A stretch of 57,500 bases of DNA. Source: Zopfochytrium polystomum. Lineage: Eukaryota; Chytridiomycota; Chytridiomycetes; Chytridiales; Chytridiaceae. The translations under genes and the position numbers were made by a program. The stretch is from NCBI GenBank assembly GCA_025765615.1, contig JAIVFJ010000025.1, positions 317,501 to 375,000 of the forward strand, read 5' to 3'. Below are positions 18,343 to 28,840 of the stretch, in pieces; within the stretch, counting starts at the first letter, position 1; each line of letters starts with the position of its first letter. The notes under the pieces were generated by a model. That model saw only the letters and a program-made list of their open reading frames with translations. It was not told where the DNA came from and made no database searches.

Positions 18343-21300
18343 CTACTGAGCGGTCTGCGCCTGTCCCGAAGCATCAATTCCCTCGTACGACCCAAACCCG
18401 CTATCCACCTGGCTCGCTCGCTGGTGCTTCCGGGCCGCGTTCTCCTCAGCGCTTTCCACCACAACACCAACTACTGCACTGGCGCGCGCACCGCCGTCGC
18501 TCTCACCCATTTCCTGGTGACCCTCGGCGATCGCCCTGCCGTCCGCATCCCCGCCACCGCGGGGCGCCTCGGAATGTCGCACCGACCGGCCCGCCCCCGC
18601 CGCCGCCGCCGTCGACACGTGCGACGGCCGCAAAGCCTCCACTCCACCGACATCGTTGGCGTCGTCCGCAGCGGGCACGGCCGCCGCCGCGCCGTCGTCG
18701 CCGCCGCTCGCGATCGCAACCGCGTCCAGTTCGAGGTCCTTGATCGCCCTCATTGCCTCCGCCGCCTTCTCCACCGCGCCGTCGTCGTCGACCCCCGCCG
18801 CATCGGCGCCGGACCGCACGCTCGCCCGCGCCGTCCCCGCCTCCGACGCCACCGCGGCAGCGCCGCCGGACCGCACGCTCGCACGAGCGGTCCCCGCCCC
18901 GGCGGCGGCGGCGGCGGAAGTCTCGTCGGCATGCTCGCCTGCCGCGCCAGCGCCGCCCGAAACGGTCTGCGACGCTCGCGCGGACGGGCCAGCGGCTGGC
19001 TGCAAAACGGTCGAGACGGCTTTGGAGCGCGGCGCGCCTTCGGCGCCGTGGGTCGGCAAAACCGTTTGGCCGTCTTCGGCGGGCTCCTCGTTGGGGAGGT
19101 TGGCTGAAGAGTGGGCTTTGGACGCGGGTGCCGTGGTCGCGGATGCGGTGGGTTCCTGGAACGCGGAGCCGTGTAAGTGAGTCGGAGGGTTATTTTCGTT
19201 TTTTTTTTATTTTTTATTTTTTTTGTTTCTCCAGAAAGAAGGGGGGGTTGGATTTGTAAATCCGAATGAAAACGTACCAAAGCAACGTGCGAGGGCTGCT
19301 GCTCGAGCTGCTGATGAGATGCCGCTTTAACGACTCCGCTGGCTCGGATAGCTTGTTCCTCCGCGTCAACCTGTTCTTCGGCTGGCACGTTTCCGATGGC
19401 ACTGGCCCGCGCTTCGACGCTTGACGGCTGTTCTTGGAGGGTGTCGGCACCTTCTGCGGGGCGGACACTATTTCTGGTTGAAGGTTCTGCCAGAGGGGCG
19501 ACGGCAGCGTTGTTTCCCTGGACAGACGGCGCAACGCTGACGCGCTCCGCGGCGGGACCTCCTCCTCCTCCTCCCGTCGAAGGCGCAACGCTCGCTCTTA
19601 CCGTCCCGGCGCCGACGACCCCCTCGAGCTCCTGCGGCGGCGGCAACGGCGCGACGGCGCTCACCCTCACACTGCTGCCGCTACTTGCCTGCTCAACGTG
19701 ACTGACGTGACTGGCCCGCGCGCCTCCGTCCACCGTTGCTGCCTCCGCGACAACCCCGCCCTCGTCCGCCGCCGTCCAATTCTGAACGAGCACAGGCACA
19801 ACGGCGCTTGCCCGCACCGAGCCAACGGCGTCCGCGACCCCGGCGGCGGCGGCGCCTGCGACATCGACGACCACCCCTGCGTCGGGCAGCGCCACCGTCG
19901 GCACGGCGCTCGCCCGGACCGTGCCGCCCGCGACCACCGCCAGACCCGCGTCGGAAGAGGACGCCGCCGCAGCCGCAGCCGCGACTCCCATCGACGACGG
20001 CGCAACGCTCGGGCGCACCGCCGTCGTTGCGACGGCGACCGTTTCCGCGGGCCTACCGTCCGCAACCGCCGCCGTCGACGGGGCGACGCTGGGACGCACG
20101 GCTGTGGCGAGAGCGGTCGCAGTGGCGGGCTGCACCGTTTCGCCAACCACCGCCGCCTCGCTTGGCGCGACGCTGGGCCGTGGTTGCGTGTCGCCGGGGC
20201 GGATCGTCGATAGGGCGGTGCTATGGCGTTCGGTGTCCACAACGGCCGGTGCCAGGACGGCGGCGGTGGCGGCAGCGGCCGGGGCCACGCTCGCGCGGAC
20301 CGTGGCGGCGGCGGTGGCCGCTGCTTCTGGTGCAACACTTGCGCGGACGGTGGCGGCGGCGACAAAGGAAGCGCCGGCCGCTGCCACGCTGGCGCGCTCG
20401 TCGATTGCTCCGAGACCGCCTGGCGGCCCCGCCGCCGCTACGGACACGGCGCTTGGTCGAGTGGACGGGTCGGCGGGAAGGAGCGACGGGGCGACGCTGG
20501 CCCGCGCTGTTACCGCCGCCGCCGCCGCCGCGTCCTGAGGCGCGGCGGCGACGGGCGCCACGCTTGGGCGGACGAACGTGCCGGCGGCGGTGGCGGCGAT
20601 GACGGACGGCGCGGCGACGCTTGCGCGCTCGTCGATGGCTGCGAGCCCCTGGCCGCCGCCGCCGACGACGGCGCTCGGTCGGCTGGGGTCCTGTGCGGGC
20701 AGGAGGGAGCGCGCGACGCTGACGCGGTCGGCGTCCTGCACGGCGGTGGCAGCGGCGGCCGTTGCTACGCTAACGCGCGCCTGCGTGCCGCCGCCAGGTA
20801 GCTGCTGCTGCTGCTGCTGTATTTGCGCAACCGACGGCGCGACGCTGGCGCGGTCCGGAGCCGGGGCGGCGGCGGTTGCCGTCGCCGTGCTCTGCCGCGC
20901 AAAGTCTGTCTGCTGTTGTTCGAGCTGCTGGTGTTGCGAAACGGTGGGCGCGACGCTTACGCGCTGCGAGGGCTGCTGCAGCGAGGCTGCGGCGGCGGCG
21001 GCGCTAGCGCGGGCGTCGGCGTCCCACGCTGGGCTGAGCTGCTGCTGTGGCTGCTGCGTTACCACGGCGGCAGCGCTGGCGCGTCCCGGAGGCTGTGGCG
21101 CGGCAGCTATTGCTGTCGAGGCGGCCGCGACCGACGGCGCGACGCTGACGCGGGCGGCGGTCGCGGAGGTTGGAGCGGCGGCTGGGGTGTTTTGGGACGG
21201 GGCGACGCTGACGCGCTCCGACGCTGGCAGCGGGGCACTTTTCGCGACGGCGAGCTCGGCGGGCCTGGCGTCTGCGGCAGGTTGCTTTGCGGGCGACGTT

Positions 21301-21356
21301 GTAGTTGTTGTGACGGTCACTGCGGAGACGGCGGACTTTGACGCGCCGCAGCCCAT
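18343..21356 (-). CDS. Lipid-anchored (MGCGASK) protein with R-x-S-V-A-P repeats
   Basis: Two exons, 21356-19278 and 19155-18343, joined across a 122-bp intron (GTACGT...TTCCAG, phase 0), giving 963 residues. I chose the ATG at 21356 because it starts MGCGASKS: Gly2 suits N-myristoylation and Cys3 suits palmitoylation, a standard dual membrane anchor. The open frame extends further upstream only through a CT-repeat region. The rest is low complexity (Ala, Val, Ser, Pro, Thr) but strikingly patterned, with more than 30 R-[AVP]-S motifs, most as R-[AVP]-S-V-A-P-S, spaced roughly every 15-30 residues. No folded domain is recognised. Basic residues occur mostly in the repeats, so each repeat is a candidate kinase site or docking motif. 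Probably a peripheral membrane protein, perhaps a phosphorylated scaffold; the function is not known. Confidence 0.75.
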
Positions 21357-21586
21357 TTTTTGTGGTCGAGGGGTTGCGAAAGTGGGTAGGTAGCGAAGGG
21401 GGTGGGAGGGAGTTGCGAGGGTGGGGAGGTAGGTAGATGGAGGTGGGAGGGTGGGAAGCTTGCGAGGAAGAGCTACGGAAAATGAGGGGTGCAACAGGGG
21501 GGTTGGTAGGCACGCAAGCAAGGAAGCAATGGCCTGGGACTGGCGTGTTCTAGAAGGGAAATGATAAACTGTTGGTAGTTTTATTT

Positions 21587-21668
<82 letters not shown>

Positions 21669-21940
21669 CAGACAGAGCGCGAAGGGAGTCATCGTGGTGA
21701 CGCGAAGCGATTCGACGCGGCCGCGAACGCGTCTTGTCCACCTGTCTTCGCCGGGGGTGTGGCGCAATTAAGCGAGTGGACCTTGTCAGCTGCTCCAATT
21801 CCTCCGAGAAAAAGGAGAAAAAAAAAAGAAAAAAAAAAAAAAAAAAGAAAGAGAAAACACTCGAAATAAAGAAGAAGGAGCAGAAGAAGAAAAAAAAAGG
21901 AAGGAATCCATCGACAGACCCCCACTTTCTGCAGTCCATC
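21357..21940. promoter_or_regulatory. Divergent promoter region between the MGCGASK gene and RPL7
   Basis: 584 bp between two divergent start codons. It contains a long GA repeat (21590-21665, seen as CT in the 5' leader of the minus-strand gene) and a purine-rich A tract (21814-21846) upstream of RPL7. CT-rich leaders are common at fungal transcription starts. No TATA box is evident. Confidence 0.5.
21590..21665. repeat. (GA)n microsatellite, about 37 units
   Basis: Uninterrupted GA dinucleotides just upstream of the minus-strand gene start. Open frames that read it as Leu-Ser repeats are artefacts. Confidence 0.95.
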
Positions 21941-24046
21941 ATGCCTCCGTGAGCATTCCCCTTCCCCCCTCCCTACCTGATCCCACCTCTCGGCCCTCAT
22001 CTCGGTCCACGCAGCCACTCACATTCGTCAGCAGCTTCGGCCCCTTCAGCCCATACCCTCTCCCGCGAAAAAAAGATCGTCTCGCTTCGACTCGTCCCTC
22101 GCTGCCTATCCTGCGCTCCGTTGTCTTGCGTTCCCGACGACCGTATGGTCGGCCCGCCCAGCCCTGCCCGCCATTTGTTGGTTGGCTGCTGGCGTAAACC
22201 TTGCGTTTCGCTCGCACGGTGCTGGGCGGTTGTGGGGCTGTCTACGAATCCACCCATCCTGAAGGGAAGAATGGTCATCGAGGCAGCCGAAGAAGATTGG
22301 AGTCGCGTGAGTGTTGGTTGTGTTCAGACGCACAATGCGTTGTGACTCCAATGCCTTTGTGACGCCGATCAGAGGCTGCTTCTGTTCGCCGATTCTCTGA
22401 GGGGACTTGGAGGCATAAGCGATAATCCTCCCTACCAATCTGCTGGAAAGCAATTGGCTCGGATGTGCATCCCTTTCCTCTTAAATGCATACGTTGGTTC
22501 CGCTTGCCTTGCAACAAGCGCAGTCCCTCCTCCTGCCTTGTTCGTCTCGGCTTGCACGGGCTAACCCTCCGGGCCTCATGGCACGGGAGTTGTCGGCATG
22601 TCTCAGGCGTTGCATTTCGACTCTCGAGTCTTTTTGCAATGTAGACGACTCCGATTAAATACATGGTTTTCGAAGAGAGGGCTTTGTTGCACCGGTGTGG
22701 TCGGGGCGATGAACGTGACGATGCAGCCGGCCGGTTCGCTGGGCGTTTCGACGCCATTGCAGACTGGCCGTTGCAATGTCTTCTTCCTCCCCACCCCGAC
22801 CCACTCCTTCCCCACCCACTCGTTGTGTGTGCTCACTTCTGTTTTTGTTCCTTTCCAATCTCCAGCAAAGCTGCCTCGAAGAAGTCGACTCCCAAGGCCA
22901 CTCCCAAGGCCTCACCCGCGCCCACCTCGAGCAAGGTCGCCTCCCCGGCCCCGGCTGCTGCCAAAGTCGCTGCTCCGGCCGCTCCAGCCGCGAAGGCTGC
23001 CCCTGTTGCCAAGGCTGCGGCCCCGACCTTGGTCCCCCCTACCTCCCGCAAGGTCACCGTACCGGAGTCGGTCTTGAAGAAGAGGAAAACGCACGATCGC
23101 CTGCAGGCTAAGCGTGCCAAGGTTACCGCAAGGCGTCAGAAGGTTTGTTTCCAGCTTCAGCGAAGGCTACCCCCCTCTCTTTCGAGAAGCTTTTATGATG
23201 ACTTTGCATCGCAAATGAAGCCTATGTCCTGCGGGGCGATGCTGGCCTCAATTAACCATCTTTCGGGACTGAATCGCTTCATACTTGCCCCTCAAATATC
23301 CAAACTGCATTTACGTAGTTATCGTCGTCTCACAATTTCTTTTTCAACAGGAAAACCGCAAGAAGCGAAAGGTCATCTTCAAGCGTGCTGAGCAGTACGT
23401 CAAGGAGTACCGCCAGAAGGAGCGCGACGAAATCAGGGCGTACCGCGAGGCCAAGGCCTCCAACTCGTACTATGTCGCTGCCGAGTCCAAGCTCGCCTTC
23501 GTCATCCGCATTAAGGGTATCAACAAGATGGCCCCCAAGCCCCGCAAGATTCTTCAACTTTTGCGTTTGACCAAGATCAACGCGGGTACCTTTGTGAAGC
23601 TCAACAAGGCCACTTTGAACATGCTTCAGTGGGTCTCCCCCTACATTGCCTGGGGGTAAGTTCAAGCAATTATATCCAACCTGGTTTTTTTTCAAAATTA
23701 TTTTAACGTCGACCTTCCCTCTAGTTACCCCAACCTGAAGACTGTCCGTGAGCTCATTTACAAGCGCGGATTCGTCAAGCTGCACGGACAGCGCATCCCT
23801 ATCCACAACAACAAGGTGATCGAGCAGGGTCTTGGAAAGTTCGGTATCATCTGCGCTGAGGACTTGATCCACGAGATCTTCACCGTCGGCCCCCACTTCA
23901 AGCAGGCTAACAACTACTTGTGGCCGTTCCACCTCTCCAACCCCAACGGTGGATTCCCGGGCAAGAAGAGCATCCACTTCATCGAAGGCGGAGAGAGCGG
24001 CAACCGCGAGAACTTCATCAATGCCCTCGTCCGCAAGATGAACTGA
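21941..24046 (+). CDS. RPL7: 60S ribosomal protein L7 (uL30)
   Basis: Four exons: 21941-21948, 22866-23142, 23351-23655 and 23725-24046, giving 303 residues. Exon 1 holds only ATGCCTCC before a 917-bp first intron (GTGAGC...CCAG). The junctions preserve frame and the conserved L7 sequence: [69 protein letters not shown], and the C-terminal GGGFPGKK-like region ending KMN. L7 binds the large-subunit rRNA and stabilises the 60S particle. The N-terminal extension, about 60 residues of Ala, Lys, Pro and Ser like a histone H1 tail, makes it longer than the roughly 245 residues usual in yeast and animals. Intron 2 contains a box C/D snoRNA candidate. Confidence 0.96.
23186..23280 (+). ncRNA. Box C/D snoRNA in RPL7 intron 2 (snR39/snR39b-like)
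   Basis: C box ATGATGA at 23195-23201 and D box CTGA at 23269-23272, enclosed by a terminal stem GAAGC (23186-23190) with GCTTC (23276-23280). Upstream of the D box, ACCATCTTTCGGG (23255-23267) is complementary to the conserved large-subunit rRNA segment CCCGAAAGATGGT. The fifth base before the D box pairs with the G of that segment, which corresponds to yeast 25S Gm805. In yeast this site and its neighbour Am807 are guided by snR39b and by snR39/snR59, the latter two lying in RPL7 introns. Confidence 0.85.
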
Positions 24047-24612
24047 GGATGAGAGGAGGAGACAGACCTAGTTTCTTCCCCTTGTCTTACGTTCTTCCAT
24101 GCCGCGTGGATTCGGTTCGAGTGTTGGGATGAGGGATGTGTCGGTTTTTTTTTGTTTTAGTTTCATTTGGTTCGACTCTGCACGGGAGTTTGGGAACCAC
24201 CACACGAAGAGAATTTGTGAAACCGCCCTTAATGTATATTAATATTCGGTAGCGTCCGTGCGTGTGCGTGTGCGTGTGAGGAGAGTGTGTTACCCCGGCC
24301 GCCCGAAGAAGGCCTTAGGCTTGTGGGTTAGATTTCTGTGGTCACGACGTGCCAAGGAGAGGTTGGAAGAGCCGTGCACGACCAAGATTCAGGTGAGAAC
24401 CACGACACCGATTGTGCGAGGTTCGGCGGAGGATGCAAATACATTCACAGTTGAACGGATTGGAGGTCTCCATCATCTCTTTTATTATCGCAATAACTTC
24501 CCCTCACATTCTGACACAATTCGCTTACGCTGGCCATTGCGACCGAGCTAAGGTTGTGTTGTGTCCCAGCACCGTTTCTTCTCCCAACCTCAGTTCTTCG
24601 TTCACCAAACAC

Positions 24613-24645
<33 letters not shown>

Positions 24646-24650
24646 AAACA
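24047..24650. other. Convergent intergenic region with A tract
   Basis: 3' flanks of RPL7 and the mS35 gene. It includes GT-rich sequence near 24260 and an A tract of about 30 at 24614-24643. No gene seen. Confidence 0.6.
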
Positions 24651-26016
24651 TCACGCTGCCGTCGACGCTGCTGCTGCTGCTGCCGCCGTCGTCGTCGTCT
24701 CCGACCCGCCAGACGCGGCAACACCAGCAGAGGCCCCGCGTTTCTTTTTGGGTCCCGCTGCGGTCGCAGGTTGACCGCCGTGAGCCGCGCCGCCTGGACC
24801 CCCCGTAGCCGCCGTACGCGGGCGCAGCCACTCCTTGGGGAACTCGAGCGCTTCGCGCCCGCGGCGACGCGCCATGTGCGTCAAGTCCAGCGGCGCTGCG
24901 GTGACCGCCGTCGCCGCATCGTCCTGTTGCTGCGGCTCCTCCTCCTTGCCAGCCTCCGCCTCCGCCGCCTCCGCCGCCTTCTTGGCCGCCTCAATCATGC
25001 GCTCCAGCCTCCCCACCAGCTCGGCGCGCTGCTTCGCCGGCGACGACGCGCCGCCGCCCCCTCCGTCCGCGCTCGTCAAATCGACGACCCCCGCGCGCGG
25101 GTCGTACGCGGCGCCCGCGACGTGCAGGAACGCGTGGCGCTCCGCCGGCGTCAGGTGCGGCAGCAGCGCCGGACGCACGTGCAGCGTCGTTTCCCCCCGG
25201 CGCGGGCCGCTTGCCGTCGCCCGTCGACAGGGAAGAGGACGACGGGGAGGTCGCGGCCAGCGACGCGGCCGCCATCGCCGGCGGGACGGTAAAGTCGTAC
25301 GTGTAGGTCTCGGTGGTGCGGAAGAGCAGCGCGGGGGGCGGGGTCGTTGTTGTTGTTGCCGAGTAGGTGTTGACTGGTTTTTTTTTTTTGTTTTTTTTTT
25401 TTTTTTTTTTAATGGGCGTTGGAGGATGTTTGTTAAGTCGGGTCGAAAAGATGGAGAAAAGAAAAAGAAAAAGGGAGAGGTAGAGAGAGAAAGAGACCGC
25501 ACCGACGCCCGGCACAAGGTCCTCCCGCATCCTGCGCAGCATGCCGTTGACCCAGTGCGCCGTCTCGAAAAAGTCCACGTCGAACCGGTGCATCCCGTCG
25601 TCGTCCACGCTGCCCGTCAGCGCCGCGTAGTCGCCAAACGCCGCCGCCACGTCCGCCGCCGACCTTCCGCCGCCGCCCTCGCCGCCGCCGCCGATGGACC
25701 GCAGCCGCCGCCGCGCGGACGAGGGAGCGGTCGACGAGAAGGCGCGACGACGCGCGGCGGGCGCGCGGGGTGCGAAGGAGTTGGAGGAGTAGGAGGATGG
25801 GGAGGGGGAGGCGGCGTGGAGGGCGGAGGGACGAATGGCGTTTGCGGCGGCGGCGTGTGCGGAAGCGGAAGCGGCCGTCCACGTTGTTGTTGTTGTTGAG
25901 TATGGCGAGTGAGGCGAGTTCGGCGGCGGTGCTGCGGACGCCAGAGCCGATCGCGCCGACGACGACGATGGGCAGACGTTGGCGGGAAGGAGGAGGGCGA
26001 TGCGGCGGGAGGACAT
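24651..26016 (-). CDS. Mitochondrial small-subunit ribosomal protein mS35 (Rsm24/MRPS35 family), one frameshift
   Basis: Two exons, 26016-25503 and 25373-24651, separated by a 129-bp intron (GTGCGG...ACCAG). The N-terminus (MSSRRIALLL..., then ARRRAFSSTAPSSARRR) looks like a mitochondrial presequence. Family hallmarks follow in order: LLFRTTETYTYDF, TLHVRPALLPHLTPAERHAF, AGAAYDPRAGVV, a helical KQRAELVGRLERMIEAA and PLDLTHM...FPKEWLRP. These parallel the fungal mS35 pattern of LFRYTTY, KVV, LAGPRYNP, LI-EAK and PLD-RH...FP-EW. The tail is Ala/Thr-rich. The two exons total 1237 coding bases, one too many; the frame breaks at a run of six Gs (25193-25198). Dropping one base restores 411 residues, so this is probably a sequence error. 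Confidence 0.78.
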
Positions 26017-27085
26017 GTCAGCCTACTTTTTGGAAGAGGGGTGTGTGTGGTCGTTGTAGAGGAGCAAACGAAAAAAAAAAAAAAAAAAAGAATAGTAGTG
26101 AGAAAAACGGGAGAAAACGAAGAAAAGCAAGGGACACACGTGACTCCTCTTCTTCTCGGTCTCAAACGATTTCCCCTCGCTCTGTTGCGTTCCTCATGCT
26201 GTCCACCATCCCAGCAGGCACAGCCGTCCTTTTCGGCACTTCCTGCTTCTTTTTGAGCTTCATTCTTGCTTCTTCTTCTTCTTCTCCTTCTTCTTCTAGC
26301 TGCTCCCTTTCAGTCTGAGTTTGAGACTACCAGACCCCAACGCTTTTTTTTTCAAATGGAGGACGAGTCGTGCCAAATGAGGCTGAATGTAGCCATCTCG
26401 TGTTAAACCTTGCGCATAGTGCAGGGACATATTGTGGACAAGGCAAATCATGGGGGTGCCCACAGCAGCTGCACTGGGAGTGGAACGTTCCACATCTGTC
26501 CCCTGGTCTATAGACAGACTGTCCCACCTCCTATAGCCACAGGGAAAAAAAAATTACGAAATAGCCTGGCTCGAAACGCTAGTAAGGAGCTTTGCGACTC
26601 GCAATGTAGCTACAACCCTGTACAGTCTGTGTTCGGGTTTAACATCAATCGAATTGAATAGAAAATGGCAACAGTTTGAGTCTGATTCGAAAAATCGAAA
26701 TACCAACAAATCATTTGGCATAATTCAGCCTCATTTGGACCTGACTTGACTAGAAAACATTTCCATTCGAATTCGATTCAAAGCTAAATTCCTGCAGAAT
26801 GTTCTAAAACATCCAGCGAATTCGGGATTTCCTCTCATTAAATCTACAGCCTCATCCATTTGAAAAAAATTGTCTCAAATGATGTCAATTGATTTCTTGG
26901 AAGTTTCTTTTAATGAGGTTCGACTTGATTCCAAAAAACATCACTAAATCAAACCATTTGCTTCGAAGAATCACATCAAATCGAGCATTCATTTCATTCG
27001 TGTTAAACACTAGACTCTGTGTAAAAGACAAGTCATAAAAAAACCGTCCTTCGTCGCTCTCCAAAAAACCAAATAACAAGACGTT
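26017..27085. other. Intergenic, no gene recognised
   Basis: Upstream flank of mS35, including a 20-base A run near 26070, then an AT-rich stretch up to the solo LTR. Many TCGAAT-like words near 26640-26960 suggest an old, decayed repeat, but no family is recognised. Confidence 0.5.
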
Positions 27086-27090
27086 TCTTG

Positions 27091-27505
27091 TGCTAGGCGG
27101 AACTGACTGGTTAGCAGCAAGAGGCACAAGACAGACCTGAACCTACTGTGACTGTCAGTTAAAATTCTACACAACGCCAATGGGGAGAGTGAGCCACCAC
27201 CAATGCAGACCTGGGAGCTGGTTGTGCTGTTGACAAATACTCCAAGTATTAAGTGGAACGGAAACCTGGTGCAAACAGTTTTCCTCCTCCTCCACTCAAG
27301 CAGATAATATAGGAGAGGTTTTTACCCTGTGCCAGTCATGCTTACCTAGCAGCTATTATAGTGTGCATATCATCATTATGTATCAATTATTAATAACAGA
27401 GTTCTTTCTCTTTCTCTCCAAGTTGGGGGAGAAGGACCACCCACAAACACACATCTCTTCTTCACTCACTCCCTCCACTCACTCACTCAGAGTAGACTGT
27501 TTACA
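27091..27505 (+). repeat. Solo LTR of second family, with 5-bp target duplication
   Basis: A 415-bp TG...CA repeat flanked by TCTTG on both sides (27086-27090 and 27506-27510). It is the reverse complement of the copy at 44095-44503 and includes the segment at 12608-12916. No internal region is present, as expected after LTR-LTR recombination. Confidence 0.88.
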
Positions 27506-27706
27506 TCTTGCGCCTCAGTGCAATTATTGGCGCAATGCAAAACGGATCTAGTAGCTTTTGCAAGCATCCGCACTTTTCTACGCTGGCTGACAACCCCCAC
27601 CCCGTGCACACTCTGTGAGCAAAAGACAAGTTATGAGATGACCGTCACCCGCTTTCCTCCGAATCGAAACAATAGGCAAGCAGATACAGAGGCGCTTGGA
27701 GAAGCC

Positions 27707-27756
<50 letters not shown>

Positions 27757-28840
27757 GTCCTCTTGCCCAAAAACTCTGATGCGACATCCGTGTCGGAGTA
27801 GAGCGATCAAGTCCGTTTTTCGTTTGAGATGAGTGCACCCCCCTCGGGGGTGGGGAATGCAAATCGATGCAAAAAAACGGTTGCATTGCTCGATTGCAAG
27901 GTGTGTTGTTCTCAACTCCTCTTTTTTTTTTATTCCTCTCCTTTGCTTGGCGAGCCGTCAGTGCCACGTAGTAAGCCGGCCGGGGGACGGGAACTTGGTT
28001 GTAAACCCCTTGTCTGTCCAACGGCGCTACGAACATGCTCCCCGACTAATCCTTTGTGAGACTGGAAAGACTACCTTGCCCTATGCTTGTTTTCTTGTTT
28101 TGCAGTTTCATCCAGAAACTGTTTTTGAAAAATTCGCTCGGCTTGCCAGTGATGGCAAAATTCGAAACTTCCGAGATCCCGAGCCGCCAGTTTGCGGGAC
28201 TTGGCGCCAACAGCGCCAACAAGAAGAAGAAAAGAAAAAAACAAAAAAAAAAAAAAGCCGAAAGTTAAAGGGAGGGCCGTTCCGCGGGCCGATTCCAAAA
28301 TCTGGGTGCCCTGGGCGGAGAAAACAAACTGTTGAGGGCCCTGAGTGAGGAGCGGAGGCGGAAAATTAGGCGGTGGTTCTCGGCCCGCACTCGGGTTGTT
28401 TTTGCATCTACGGGGAAGCAATCAGCAGTGTCAATAAATACTTCGTTGGACGTGTGCCATTGGGGTGCGAGCAAGCAAAGGAGAGCAAGCAATTGGCAAG
28501 CAAGCCGAGCGAGCGAGCAAGCAAACAAGCTGAGCATTGTTAGCGAGCGAGCGAACGAATCCTGTGTTTTGGGTATGTATGTGCTCTTGCCAAAACGACT
28601 CGACCTGTCTGTCTGTCTGCATTTATTTTGCGAATTTCTCACTGCGACCACCACCAACCAAACCAACCAACCAACCCCTTCCCCCCAAACGAACCAATCG
28701 CCTGTCCGCGATCGATCGAACAAAGAAAGAAAGAAAGAAAGAAAAGAGACACACTCACACACACACACAGCTCGATCCTCGTTCAAAAGAAATCAAGCTC
28801 ACACCCACACACCAACAACCACAGCATCATCAATCAATCA
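27506..28840. other. Spacer and GST upstream region
   Basis: Contains an A tract of about 43 bases (27710-27752), tetranucleotide runs such as GAGC/AAGC near 28460-28560 and GAAA near 28725-28745, and C/A-rich sequence just before the GST start. No other gene is supported. Confidence 0.55.
27710..27752. repeat. Poly(A) tract, about 43 bases
   Basis: The longest A run in the window. Position is approximate because homopolymer length may be unreliable. Confidence 0.85.

Noticed and set aside
18753..21393. Long plus-strand frames of up to 288 codons opposite the MGCGASK gene
   Set aside because: Antisense shadows of GC-rich repeat codons; Arg/Pro-rich with no domain and no splice logic.
21590..21665. 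Leu-Ser repeat protein segments over GA/CT tracts (also 29.6, 52.1 kb)
   Set aside because: Microsatellite translation only.
22680..22730. Second C/D snoRNA in RPL7 intron 1
   Set aside because: GCGATGA resembles a C box but no D box, terminal stem or rRNA guide could be found.
27707..27755. Poly(A) tract as evidence of a retroposed gene copy
   Set aside because: No coding sequence or target duplication lies next to it, and similar A tracts are common throughout the window.
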